Assembly: GCA_047495785.1 (NCBI GenBank)
Contig: JBLDXI010000038.1
Coordinates: forward strand, 434,001-498,000
Direction: 5' to 3'
Length of the DNA stretch: 64,000 nucleotides
From: Lepidodermella squamata
Taxonomy: Eukaryota; Gastrotricha
This document shows, piece by piece, positions 35,731 through 48,909 of the stretch. The translations under genes and the position numbers were made by a program. Position 1 is the stretch's first letter. Each line of letters begins with the position of its first letter. The notes beneath the pieces are model-generated. The model was not told where the DNA came from, ran no database searches, and saw nothing but the letters and a program-made list of their open reading frames with translations.

Positions 35731-37322
35731 TCAATCAACTATCACGGCCATCATCATAACTACAACATCAGCTACATTTGTGCCTGTACGTCCTGTGCAC
35801 ACATGGTAAGCTCCGTCAGCCATGAGGCTCCAAAACGTGAAAGAATCGTTATTTCTCAAAAATTCCGCGGGATCCAAATTTTGTTTCTTTGCTAATGATA
35901 CGATGTCAGGAGTCGCTACAGCTCCGGTAGCAGAAGTAGGACCGTCTTGCCCATCGGTAGAGAAAAATAGAATGTTACTCAGCATTTGTGGCCTCTCCAT
36001 CGAAGGAATATCATTCCACAGCCGATGAAGCTCAATAGAAGCAGCCAAAGCCGCTTCTTGATTTCGACCACCCTTACCATGACCAACCACTTTAACCGTT
36101 GTTTCGCCTCCAGAAATAACGGCAACGGCAAACATGCGCTTAACGACTTCGGGAAGTTGTATAATCTTAGCAATTGACGCAGCGCGATCAGACACGCTAG
36201 AGACATCGCTTGAAGGCAGCATATTGAGCTTATGCTTTTGCCAAAGTTTGGAGCAAATTTCGAAAGACAACTCGGCATAACACTTTCCAAGCTCGGCAGC
36301 ATCACCTCGAACATTTGTATCGTAAATAATTGAAGGAATACCATCACTATTTAATTGGCATTCAGCCGCGGTAATGGCATCCATGTTAGATCCGATCAAT
36401 ACGTTAGATGCATGGCGCAACAAAGAGTAATCTACATTTTTTGGAATACGGCTGCTATTCTTTAAAATAGCGGCCTTTGACAACGGATGAGTCGGCGAAA
36501 GAGACAGAAAGTCATAAATACTGCGTGGTAATCTTGATAGTTTGGAATATTTTTCATAAAGTTGTATTGCCCCATCGGTGTTACTTTCCAAAGACTTCAA
36601 TACAGTAGGTCCACTGGCAATAACGGAAATGTCGGAGCCCACAACATCAGACAATATGAAGCTTATCACTCGAGTCGGATAAGCCAGAGTCGCAATGCCT
36701 AAAAATTACATGTTTGGAGGCTACTAATAAATAGGAATATCAAAGTCGAACCTCCTGCTTTCAGCAAATCGATTTCTTGCCTGATTGCATTCAAATGCTC
36801 GATAGGGGCTCCAGATAAATGAAGAGCGCGAATCATCTCGGTCATGTCTTCTTTAGACACTGGTGGAACCGGGCAAGACACCAAGGCCGACCCACCGCCA
36901 GTGACAAGCACAACGAGTAAATCGTTTTCACCTAGCTCCTCCAATAATTTACGTATTTCTTCTCCAGCAACAAAAGAATTCTCATCTGGTATGTTTAGTG
37001 GCGCTGCCTGAATGATGCGGTAAGAAGAGGGCAACGGAGTGTCCGAGAAATCAGCGCCAGTGGGTATGCTGATTAATCCCTTGGTTACTGGAGAACCACC
37101 CAGCATCTTGTTGAAACCTGTCGCTAATTTTAGCGCGCCTTTGCCGAATCCAACGACAAACAAGCGCTGTGGGAGTTTGACTTTTAAATCAGCCGACGGG
37201 ACACAAAGAAACTTGTCAGCTCCGTCATTTAAAACGGATACTGAGTTGATCAACAAGGCCTCGGGTAGCAAGCGAGGAATCACTTTGCGGACTAGAGGCG
37301 ACAGAATGCTCAGAAAATGCAT
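35731..37322 (-). CDS. GLYCTK: D-glycerate 2-kinase (GLYCTK)
   Basis: Phosphorylates D-glycerate to 2-phosphoglycerate, linking serine and fructose breakdown to glycolysis. Two exons, 36752-37322 and 35731-36698 (53-base intron), give 1539 bases, 512 residues, close to the human length. The N-terminal MOFRL-associated domain includes RLFVVGFGKGALKLA and DLLVVLVTGGGSALVSCP, a glycine-rich nucleotide or substrate loop. The second part begins GIATLAYPTRVISFILSDVVGSD, very characteristic of this family. The C-terminal MOFRL domain has VISGGETTVKVVGHGKGGRN, FFSTDGQDGPTSATGA and CTGRTGTNVADV. The donor is an unusual GTTCGA. It lies upstream of WDFY3 on the same strand with only 130 bases between. 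Confidence 0.95.
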
Positions 37323-38402
37323 CTTGAGCTCAGCGGACCGGTATGAAACCGCAGCGCGCGTTCCGGGAAACAGTGTCTTTCTCAGAGCTTTTGGAGACTT
37401 TTCTTTTCTTTCCGCTCGAGGACAAAAATTGTCATTTATTTGTTTTTGACATATAATACATTTAAAAACTGTGTTTTTACATTTTAAAATCTTTTTCCTG
37501 ACATTGCTCGTCTTTTTGCGATATTAAAACCACCTTCACGTTTATTTCTATTATATGTCTTCATTCAGAATTCAGATTGGGAAAAGGCGAAGATTGGGCT
37601 TTCAAATCCATCCATCCTTCCAGATTCAGGTTCGATTCCGCTCTCTTATTCGGCTGTGTTTTTGTTCGGATGTTTACCAATAGATGGGAAATGGGAAACG
37701 CCCAATTCACGAAATGACCCTAGTTTGGAAATGTTTGCACTCGCAAGTACCCAACTTGATCAAAAACTTGATCAACAAACCCTCGTCCGATCACAAAACC
37801 CAAAACCAGGCTTAGCAGCTCTGATGGCTGGTACTGGTGCTCATATGTGTTAACGTCGAACGAACTGTGTTGGAGATAGGAAAAGCGATGATCAATGGTC
37901 AAGAGCCCTGGGTAGCAAATTTTTTTTAAATCCCGAGCTTTATCCCATCCAAGCGTTTTTCCGCTGAAGTTGTATCCAAAAGCCGTATTCACAGATCTTG
38001 CCCTCTGCCTTTTGCGCTATCCCAGTTGCCCTTGTTATATCCATGATCAGTCATTTTAACATTTCTAGAACTGTTTGGCGCCTGTATTCTGCATGAGCCA
38101 GTCAGCTAATCGCGCTGTTGGTCAAGAGCCATCAACTGTGGGCGCTAGAGAGAGCAAACGTGTTTGGCCGTATCTTCCGCAGTCGGCGGCTTGGGTACCA
38201 CCATCTTATATCATATATCATCCTCCTTTTGCCATGCTCAGTGGTTTCTGTTAAAACTCTTCACTGTTGCGGAGAGATGTACGTACAAATGAGCCATCTC
38301 TCAATATCTGCAAAAATATATTTCTACCTATTATGACCCGTCACCTGGTTGTTTTGTGATATGTGTAGATCTAACTTCTATTAAGTTTGAGATCAGCTGT
38401 CC
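37323..38402. promoter_or_regulatory. Divergent intergenic region between GLYCTK and the 441-residue gene
   Basis: About 1.08 kb between two divergent starts, so it must hold both promoters. It contains one tRNA-like A/B-box pair (listed separately). No other element was recognised. Confidence 0.45.
37585..37639 (+). repeat. Pol III A/B-box pair, possible SINE head
   Basis: AGGCGAAGATTGG (37585-37597) and a perfect B box GGTTCGATTCC (37629-37639) are separated by 31 bases, tRNA-like spacing. The T-stem bases do not pair well, so a functional tRNA gene is unlikely. Confidence 0.4.
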
Positions 38403-39728
38403 ATGGAGCCGCTCTTCAACGAAATCGCTAAAAGAATTAGTGCCTGCTCGTCTTTGAAATTTCCTCTGACTTCAAATAGAGTGCTGCATTTGGTTAAAAC
38501 CAACTATATCTCGAGCTCAGAGGCTTTGAATTACTTCAAATCTACCCGCCCTATTGTGCATGTAAAAGCTTATGAACTCATCAAAGAATTCATCGATGTA
38601 AAAAGAAAATACGGTTCTTTGGTCGAAAAACACTTCTACCAATCCGTTACCCCAGAATTCATGGTTAGTCGTTTGTTTCATAAGCGACCCGTAGCTTTTG
38701 TTGGTGCTGAAGATAGCTACGTGCTGCGTGATGGATCCATTGGGCATGGTGGTTTTGAGAAAATAGGAACGGATGCAGAGAAGTCACCTTTGATTCTCAG
38801 CGATTATCTTTCTTACGACGAGGTGAAGTTGTCAGCTTTGATTGGGCTCTCATCGCCATCTTGTTTCATCAATGATGGAGATCGTAATAATCTAGGTAAA
38901 CCCGCACCGCCTGGTTCATTTGAAAGATACGGTTTCATTTTGGGAATGGTTGGATGCCGATTTGAGAAACCTTTTGTGATGGAATACTATGATTTAGTGG
39001 CAGCTCCTGATCAAAACTCTTCAGCAGAAGGATTCGGGGACGAGGCATCCGCCGTCGCTCCTGGAGCTTCAAGGCAGTCTATCGAACTAAATAAAGTATT
39101 TGCGCGGTTTTACGGCGTGCCAAGTCTAGCGACGTTTTCAGAAGCAAAATGCAGCTCGAACTACATTTCTTGTCCAAATGGGCTGTATTTAAATAGAACC
39201 GGATACCTAAATCGAATGCGTGTTACCGCTGAAACAATTCTTCTTGAGGCAAATTCTCGAGCGAATATCGTGGGACGCAAAGCTTACGTGTACGTTGTTG
39301 GATTGGGACTCGGAGTATGGTCATTGCCGGGATTTAAAACGCAGCTGCAGCAACTTTTTATCGATGCCTTTGGTTCTGCAATTGAGGAATTGAGATTATC
39401 GAACGTTGGCGTGGTAGCGTTTGCCTGGATATCCGGCGATGTATCGAAAATAAAGCCGCGAAATCCGGAGATGAGAGTCGAATTCACCAAAAAAAATCCA
39501 CAAGCTAAGCTTGACGAGATTGACAAAGACAAGTTACTAGTTGTTACGTATGCTTGGGATGGAAACTCTTTTCCAGGAAATGAGTACTGGTATGGCTCAT
39601 TGAATGGTTCGGGTGACCCTGCTGCCGCGTCGTGCTCTTTAATTAGCGAATTGCAAAATCCGCTGATTAACCCTTACATTTCCGGAACTAACGTCAAAAT
39701 TTTGAGCCCTGAACAAGATGACATTTGA
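38403..39728 (+). CDS. Intronless 441-residue protein, possibly DUF4804 family
   Basis: One uninterrupted ORF without signal peptide or transmembrane helix, so probably cytosolic. Visible segments include YVLRDGSIGHGGFEKIGTDA, SCPNGLYLNRTGYLNR, KAYVYVVGLGLGVWSLPGF, VVTYAWDGNSFPGNEYWYG and the very distinctive SGDPAAASCSLISELQNP. The last pattern reminds me of DUF4804, an uncharacterised family known from bacteria and some invertebrates, but that is a memory match only. Function is unknown and I do not assign one. Its 103-base distance to the HECW start on the same strand makes a shared transcript possible. Lack of introns stands out but is not unique here (NUP58 is also intronless). Confidence 0.8.
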   Translation: MEPLFNEIAKRISACSSLKFPLTSNRVLHLVKTNYISSSEALNYFKSTRPIVHVKAYELIKEFIDVKRKYGSLVEKHFYQSVTPEFMVSRLFHKRPVAFVGAEDSYVLRDGSIGHGGFEKIGTDAEKSPLILSDYLSYDEVKLSALIGLSSPSCFINDGDRNNLGKPAPPGSFERYGFILGMVGCRFEKPFVMEYYDLVAAPDQNSSAEGFGDEASAVAPGASRQSIELNKVFARFYGVPSLATFSEAKCSSNYISCPNGLYLNRTGYLNRMRVTAETILLEANSRANIVGRKAYVYVVGLGLGVWSLPGFKTQLQQLFIDAFGSAIEELRLSNVGVVAFAWISGDVSKIKPRNPEMRVEFTKKNPQAKLDEIDKDKLLVVTYAWDGNSFPGNEYWYGSLNGSGDPAAASCSLISELQNPLINPYISGTNVKILSPEQDDI

Positions 39729-39800
39729 AACTGTGATTGATTGATATGTACCTACACTTCTATTTATTTAAAGTAATCGATTTTTCATAATTACTTGAAT

Positions 39801-39822
39801 TGAATTTGTCTTATGTGCATAG
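39801..39822 (+). promoter_or_regulatory. Splice-acceptor-like site just upstream of HECW start
   Basis: A T-rich tract ends TTATGTGCATAG at 39822, nine bases before the ATG, with no upstream exon evident in the 103-base gap after the previous stop codon. It fits a spliced-leader acceptor or a 5' UTR intron. Confidence 0.4.
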
Positions 39823-39831
39823 AGTTTTAAA

Positions 39832-43286
<3,455 letters not shown>

Positions 43287-44308
43287 CAAAACATTACAAC
43301 ACATCTTCTCCCTCTGAGTGCTCTTCTCGTTATTTTTTGCTTCCTTTCTTCCAAGTGCTGCTTAAAACCTGAACTCAATTCATCAAATCACGGGTATATG
43401 TTGTCGGCTGCGTGGTTTTTTTTACATACAAAGACTTTGCTTTTAGCCTCACGTCGGAAATGCTTTTTCGGGCGATGATGATGAATATGATGATAAATTG
43501 ATTTTAACTCAAATTTATTCAATTATTATAATATAAAATACTTGTTTTATATATTACGTTGTGTCAATGTTTGTCCCTAACTCCCCGTGCAACTACAAAT
43601 AAAGCGAGTCCATCATTCTGAAAACGGTATAAAATGTAATGTGGTCGTAAATGAAACGATATAAGAGTAATGTAAAAAAAGCTGTAATCGGTTGTGCGTC
43701 TTTGACTTTTTGCGAAGTTCGAAAAGCATCTGTGATTGAGTTTGGCAGATGATCGCCCGTTTTGCTGTTCACCTTTTTCATCGAAATTTCGATCTTTTGA
43801 TACATATTTCCAGCCTCTTTATATACTTTCAATCTCTCGCTAACTCTCCGTATGTGCACTTGATGAGATTCATCAGGGAATTGCAATTATTATTATACAA
43901 ATTAACGAGCAATTATGCGAGTTCGTTGCACTTGCTTCTTTACGAATAAACTATGCGCGATTAGTTACACTGTTCAGCTGCGGGCAATTCATCCTCGGAT
44001 CTGCTCTTTCCCTGAAATATATCAGAAAAAATAAACGATGCGAGTTTTCGACTACAACGATGATTTTGATTTTTTTCACTTGTTCTAACTAAGCTCACAA
44101 TTTATTTGCGAAAAAGGGTTTCAATATGGCGAATAATCGCGTGAGAGGTTTAATGAGGTGAACAGGAGAGTTGCTCGAATATTTTACAAGAGGCCGCTAG
44201 AGTTCCAGCACGCAATCAATGCGTGGCGCCTCTGAGTTATTAAAATAAATGTATATAGCTTTTGAGCTCAGAATTGGACGAAAGTGACGACATTGGTTGA
44301 CAAACAGC
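43287..44308. other. Tail-to-tail intergenic region
   Basis: Between the HECW stop and the cysteine-rich gene stop. AT-rich, with an AATAAA at 43598. The ORFs at 43593-43949 have no coding support. Confidence 0.6.
43598..43603 (+). terminator. AATAAA polyadenylation signal, probably HECW
   Basis: Perfect hexamer 312 bases after the HECW stop on the same strand. Confidence 0.45.
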
Positions 44309-45641
44309 TCAATTCCGCTTTTCGTTCGATGCCGACCGCTTCTTACGTTTACCGGCCGTGGGACACGATGACGTAGCAGGGTCGTAGGGTCCAACACCCG
44401 CGCAGCAGCGCAAGTTATTGCCAGAATTTAGCACAGGAGGGTAGTTTTCGCAGCAGATGTATCCGGATTGACAGCTACCGCTCGGCCCATTCATAGCTTG
44501 AGCATGGCTGTTACTTGTTCCGGACGGCGCTATTGGCGGGCGGCAAATATCCGTGCGTACGTCATACAGATCCTGCCCGCAGCACCCGTATGACATCCGC
44601 TCGGTCGATGGGATCCAATGCTGCACACCATCGCACACCAAAAGCACTTGCACCTCCTGAGGCGTGGCACTTGTGGTGGTGGTAGATGGTCGAGCAGGTG
44701 AAACAGCGCCATTGATGCATGATTCACGAGGCCAGAAGTAGGGATCGTTAGCTGGTTCAAGATGAAAAAAATAGGCTATATTAACCGATTGAACGAATTC
44801 AAAGTCGATAACTCACAACAACAAGCGTAGAACTGATAATCGTACGCCGGAATTAGGAAACGATGGCCCTGACAAATGAGCAATCTGGTTGGAACTTCAG
44901 TTGTTGTGGTCGTCGTAGGCGGTGGAGCAGTTCGAGCTTCGATCAGGCCATCTTCCGAGCACGTTTCTTTAGCAACGTTGTAAACTGAGGGCCCGCAGCA
45001 CTGATAGTTAGGGTAAGGAACTTCCCAACGAATGCCTTCGCAAACCAGCGTAACCTTCTGAACATAGATTGGTGGCGGGGCTGGAGCCGGTGGTGGCTCG
45101 GCCGGTACGAGATCAACAACCTGGTTCGTTTAAAGAAAAAGATATATCCAATGTTTCTTTCAAAGCGTGTAACTTACAGCGCCATCGGAGCAAAACTGAG
45201 CAGAGGGCATGTAAGCTTGAGCACCACAGCAAGACATTGAATTGTGCGGGTCGTAATGTTTAATACCATCGCAGCACGTGTAACCCCGGGGACACGGTGG
45301 CATCAACGGACTAATAAACCAGTTAATTGTGTTATCAATCCTCAGAAATAAAAGATAATGAGTAGTTTTACCTAGGAGGTTGAACCAGCCGAATCGAGTC
45401 ATAAGCGTTCGCGTACATCGGTGGTGCGGGTGGAGGCATTTCGACATATTGCGGCTGTGCCTGCTGGTGCATGACAACTTGTTGAGGTGCATAGTATGCC
45501 TGCTGAGGGTAATAGCCGCCGTAACCTTGCCCAAAAGTTGGCTCTACTGCTGAACACATAAAAAAATGGGTCAATACGAAGAAGGCAGTTGGTTTCGACT
45601 GTTTTACCTAACGCCAGTAGAATTCCGATGATCCGCTCCAT
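44309..45641 (-). CDS. Secreted cysteine-rich repeat protein A
   Basis: Five exons (45608-45641, 45372-45549, 45178-45310, 44817-45120, 44309-44751) total 1092 bases, 363 residues. A short signal peptide (MERIIGILLALA) is followed by a Tyr/Gln/Pro-rich segment (GYGGYYPQQAYYAPQQ). Repeated cysteine modules of the general form C-x(3)-Y-x-CC ... HYD ... CCG-x-QAY ... C come next: RGYTCCDGIKHYDPH, SCCGAQAYMPSAQFC, CCGPSVYNVAKETC, CCGQDLYDVRTDIC and GYICCENYPP. Thr-rich spacers (PTTTTTTEVP, PSTTTTSATP) separate them. The tail is basic (GKRKKRSASNEKR). The 'CCG..Y' pattern recalls galaxin-type repeats. A secreted matrix, cuticle or gland role is plausible, but I do not recognise a named family. Tandem paralogue of the next gene. 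Confidence 0.85.
44992..45090. repeat. Near-identical exon segment shared with the paralogue (copy at 47400-47498)
   Basis: About 99 bases encoding CCGPSVYNVAKETC's upstream neighbour (EVPYPNYQCCGP) and the VQKVTLVCEGIRW strand are almost identical to 47400-47498, including a shared run of about 48 identical bases. The rest of the two genes is more diverged. Confidence 0.85.
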
Positions 45642-46694
45642 TTTAGATCGGCAGCGGATTGATAACCTTCACAGTCTTTAAAACCAGTGAAGGCAGCTTT
45701 CAATTTCGGAGTAAATTTTCTAAATCAGCAAAATTAACGATGAATTGTAATTGTAATTCTACAAGGAATAAAGTACACCCGGAATGAATTTTTCCTTTTG
45801 AACCAGTTACGCATTATTTACGTGTTGTCTGCTCATCGGACGTTCTGCGAGACTTGCAAACGCTTCTTGTCGACTTGGCGCGGGTCTTCGGCGCCAGGAA
45901 CAGGTACAGCTGTTACTTTTACGCAAAAGTGAAGAAAGCGAGAGCAGCGTGACGGCCTCCAGCTATTCACTTGGCGTCGCAGCGGCGCCGCAGGTTCCGC
46001 TGTGGCGAAGCGTGGCCATTGTCGACTGCGATGCCTACGACGCGCTTTGTTGAGACATCGACTAGCTGTATGTGAAGCTGTTCATAAAGCTTTCGTCGCA
46101 GTAGTTTTTTTCACAGTCCTCATGTGAAAATGACAAAGAAAACAGGCGTCAACATCAAAGTAAATAATGTTCCAAAATTTAAAGCATCGAGAAATTTCTC
46201 TATCTTAAAATCAAATCCCATGTTTTGTTCTTTCAAATGTGATCATCTATCAGGGTTAAATCACAATGGGAAAGACAGCAATATGAGCGAAATGTGCAGG
46301 GTCCCTGTGTTCTGCTTCTCCGATTAAATCATGGCATTCCAAGATCATCCGGAATCTATCAATGAGATGAAGAGTTTTTTCGGGTTCTATGCCAGGAAAG
46401 ATTTGCTTCGACCTACTAAGAGACATCCTGTAAGAAGGGCGGCGCCAGAAACTGGAAAACGTCATTCAGAATACATGAAATATTTGAATAAATAACTGGA
46501 AACAATCAATACCTATATCAATAACTCTATTTTATCGAATTGGCTTTTGATGTTAGGTATTTAGTTACAAAGACACGTGAACACCTTCATTTATATTTAT
46601 TTATTTTTGAAATTCGGAGCAACAAGTAAGCGGCAGAAAGTCATCGGATTCACTTTTCACCGCTATTGAGTACAAAAAGTTGGGATTAAGGAAT
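45642..46694. other. Spacer between the two cysteine-rich genes
   Basis: About 1.05 kb. It holds the promoter of gene A and the 3' UTR of gene B, plus a GC-rich coding-like stretch described separately. Nothing else recognised. Confidence 0.5.
45830..46053 (+). pseudogene. GC-rich coding-like fragment of unknown origin
   Basis: A 224-base island clearly richer in GC than its surroundings. One frame reads DVLRDLQTLLVDLARVFGA; after a shift near 45890 the next frame reads QEQVQLLLLRKSEESESS and continues to a stop at 46051-46053. The join looks like one protein end with a frameshift, but I do not recognise the family, and chance cannot be excluded. Confidence 0.3.
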
Positions 46695-48909
46695 TCATCG
46701 CCGCCTACGGCGCTTGGCCGATGATGTCGGGCACACGGAGGTTTTCGGATCGTAGGGCCCTATTCCAGGGCAACATTTCAGTTGGGTTGTCGTGTTCAAT
46801 ACTGGCGGATAGTCCTCGCAGCAGATATAGCCGTTAGGGCAATTTGTTGGTGAGCCCCCAATTACTGACGACGATGAATTGTTTCCGCTGGGGGCGATTG
46901 GCGGCCGACAAACATCACTTCGCAGATCATACAGATCCTGTCCGCAGCAACCTACCACGAGAATGAATTGATATATAGATCACTGATAAAAAAGACAATT
47001 ATTTTCGAAATACCAAACATCATTCGCTGAGTCGATGGAATCCAATGCTGAACTCCGTCGCAGACCAACAGCACTTGAACTTGTTGGGGAGTCGCACTTG
47101 TCGTCGTAGTGATCGGGCGCGCAGGCGAAACAGCCCCCTGAACACACGATTCTCGAGGCCAGAAATAGGGATCATTAGCTATTAAATTTGTTGACTACAA
47201 ATTTTCATTCAAGCATTAAAAACCTACAGCAGCATGCGTAGAATTGGAAGTCGTATGCAGGGATGAGGAATCGGTGACCTTGGCAAACCAGTAACCGCGT
47301 TGGAACCTCGGTTGTCGAAGTTGTTGATGGGGGCGGAGCCGTGCGAGCGTCGATTAGGCCGTCACTAGAGCAAGTTTCTTTAGCAACGTTATAAACTGAC
47401 GGCCCGCAGCACTGATAGTTAGGGTAAGGAACTTCCCAACGAATGCCTTCGCAAACCAGAGTAACCTTCTGAACATAGATTGGCGGCGGGGCCGGAGCTG
47501 GTGGAGGACTGGCGGGTACTAAATCGACAACCTAGAAAAATAAAGCTGAAACTTTTTCATCTAATCTAACACATCGGTATAGACAAGCGCATTAAAGGCA
47601 AGCGTAGGTTTTCGGGTTTTAAGCCATATGGTTGTTAGTTCATAACTAGCTGCGCTTTGAGACTTCAAGCTTCAAGACTGACCGCTCCGTCGGAGCAAAA
47701 TTGAGCAGAAGGCATGTAGGCTTGCGGTCCACAGCAAGACATGGTCATGTGGGGATCGTAATGCTTGACCCCTTCGCAGCAAGTGTAGCCAGCCGGGCAA
47801 CGTGGAGCAAGTGGCGAAGGGGCTTCTGCGGCTCGCACTACTGCGTCGAATATCATGTCGCCTCGGTTGTCAGCAGACCTGGGATAATGCATCATCGGCG
47901 CTGATGGAGGCGGCGGCAAATAGTCGACGTATGATGAAGGCGCGTAGAAGCTTGCCGGTGAAGGTGGATAGACGTAAACTGGTTGCTGATAATAGCTCTG
48001 ATACGCCGGAGCATAGAAATACTGTTGTTCATCTTGCATGTCATTGAACGCGTAATATTGAGCTTTTCGTTGTGAAGAAAGAAAAACAGAGAATTATTTG
48101 TCACACACCTTGTTATCTTGAGTGCAGTACTGCTTAGAAGAGGCGTAAGCTTGATTTCCGCAGCACTGTCAAAAAAGCGAATCGTTAAAATGTTAAAGCA
48201 AAGCAATTTAAGAAGCATGTTAAAAGCAAACATGAAGCTGGCGATGTGGGTCGTAATGCTTCAAGTCGGCGCAGCAAATATAGCCTATCGGACAATCCGC
48301 CGTCATTTTCGACGACGCAGCAACTAATCGCACGGATTGTGATTGTATCGGCGCCATGACGGGTGCTTGATGTTGAGGGGCAGCCATCCGCACATGTGCA
48401 CTGGTTGGCTGTACCTTCGCTGGCGCTTGATACGGCTGCTGTTGAATAGGAATGACCTGAGGTTGAATTCCGTAGCCGGCTCCGTCCGAACTACCATCAT
48501 CAACCGAATCGAGCCACATATCCGGAGCCATCATAGGCGAATTTCTTTCGAACATCTTCCATGGACTCGCAATGTTATAGTTTGATTCCGCGTAACTCGG
48601 TGGCTGATGATAGGACCGGCCGAACTGAGAGCTTGGTTCAGCCAAAGGGACGACTTCATACGGTGAAGAGTAAGGTATGGCAACGACGGAATATTGAGAG
48701 TCTTCATTGGCTCCAAATAGGGGATAGTTGGCTTGCAAAAGCAAAAAAGCAGTAATATATAGGTATAGCAAGCGTGAAAGAGCAGTATCGCATTGGTGCT
48801 TTGATGGTAGTTAATGGGTAAAAATTGCAAAGTGAAGCATACCTTTTGAAATTTGCCAGCTGACTGCAGCGAAAATCGAAGAGATTAAAACCAGTTTCCG
48901 AGTTCCCAT
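46695..48909 (-). CDS. Secreted cysteine-rich repeat protein B
   Basis: Seven exons (48843-48909, 48232-48731, 48105-48165, 47683-48062, 47228-47531, 47014-47178, 46695-46951) total 1734 bases, 577 residues. A signal peptide (KLVLISSIFAAVSWQIS) precedes a long Ser/Pro/Gln-rich region. The same cysteine modules as in gene A then follow, with one extra copy at the N-terminal side: IGYICCADLKHYDPH with CCGNQAYASSKQYC, then AGYTCCEGVKHYDPH with SCCGPQAYMPSAQFC. The C-terminal half (NDPYFWPRESC, CCGQDLYDLRSDVC, GYICCEDYPP, CCPGIGPYDP) parallels gene A exon by exon, with one extra intron. It ends in a run of five arginines. The donor closing 48105-48165 was chosen by phase (GTGACA) and is less certain. 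Confidence 0.82.
47400..47498. repeat. Near-identical exon segment shared with the paralogue (copy at 44992-45090)
   Basis: Partner of the 44992-45090 segment. Both lie at the same place in the equivalent exon, so they are orthologous positions of duplicated genes. Confidence 0.85.

Noticed and set aside
38403-39728. Lack of introns taken alone as proof of horizontal transfer
   Set aside because: NUP58 is also intronless and WDFY3 has exons above 3 kb, so a long uninterrupted ORF is not exceptional here.
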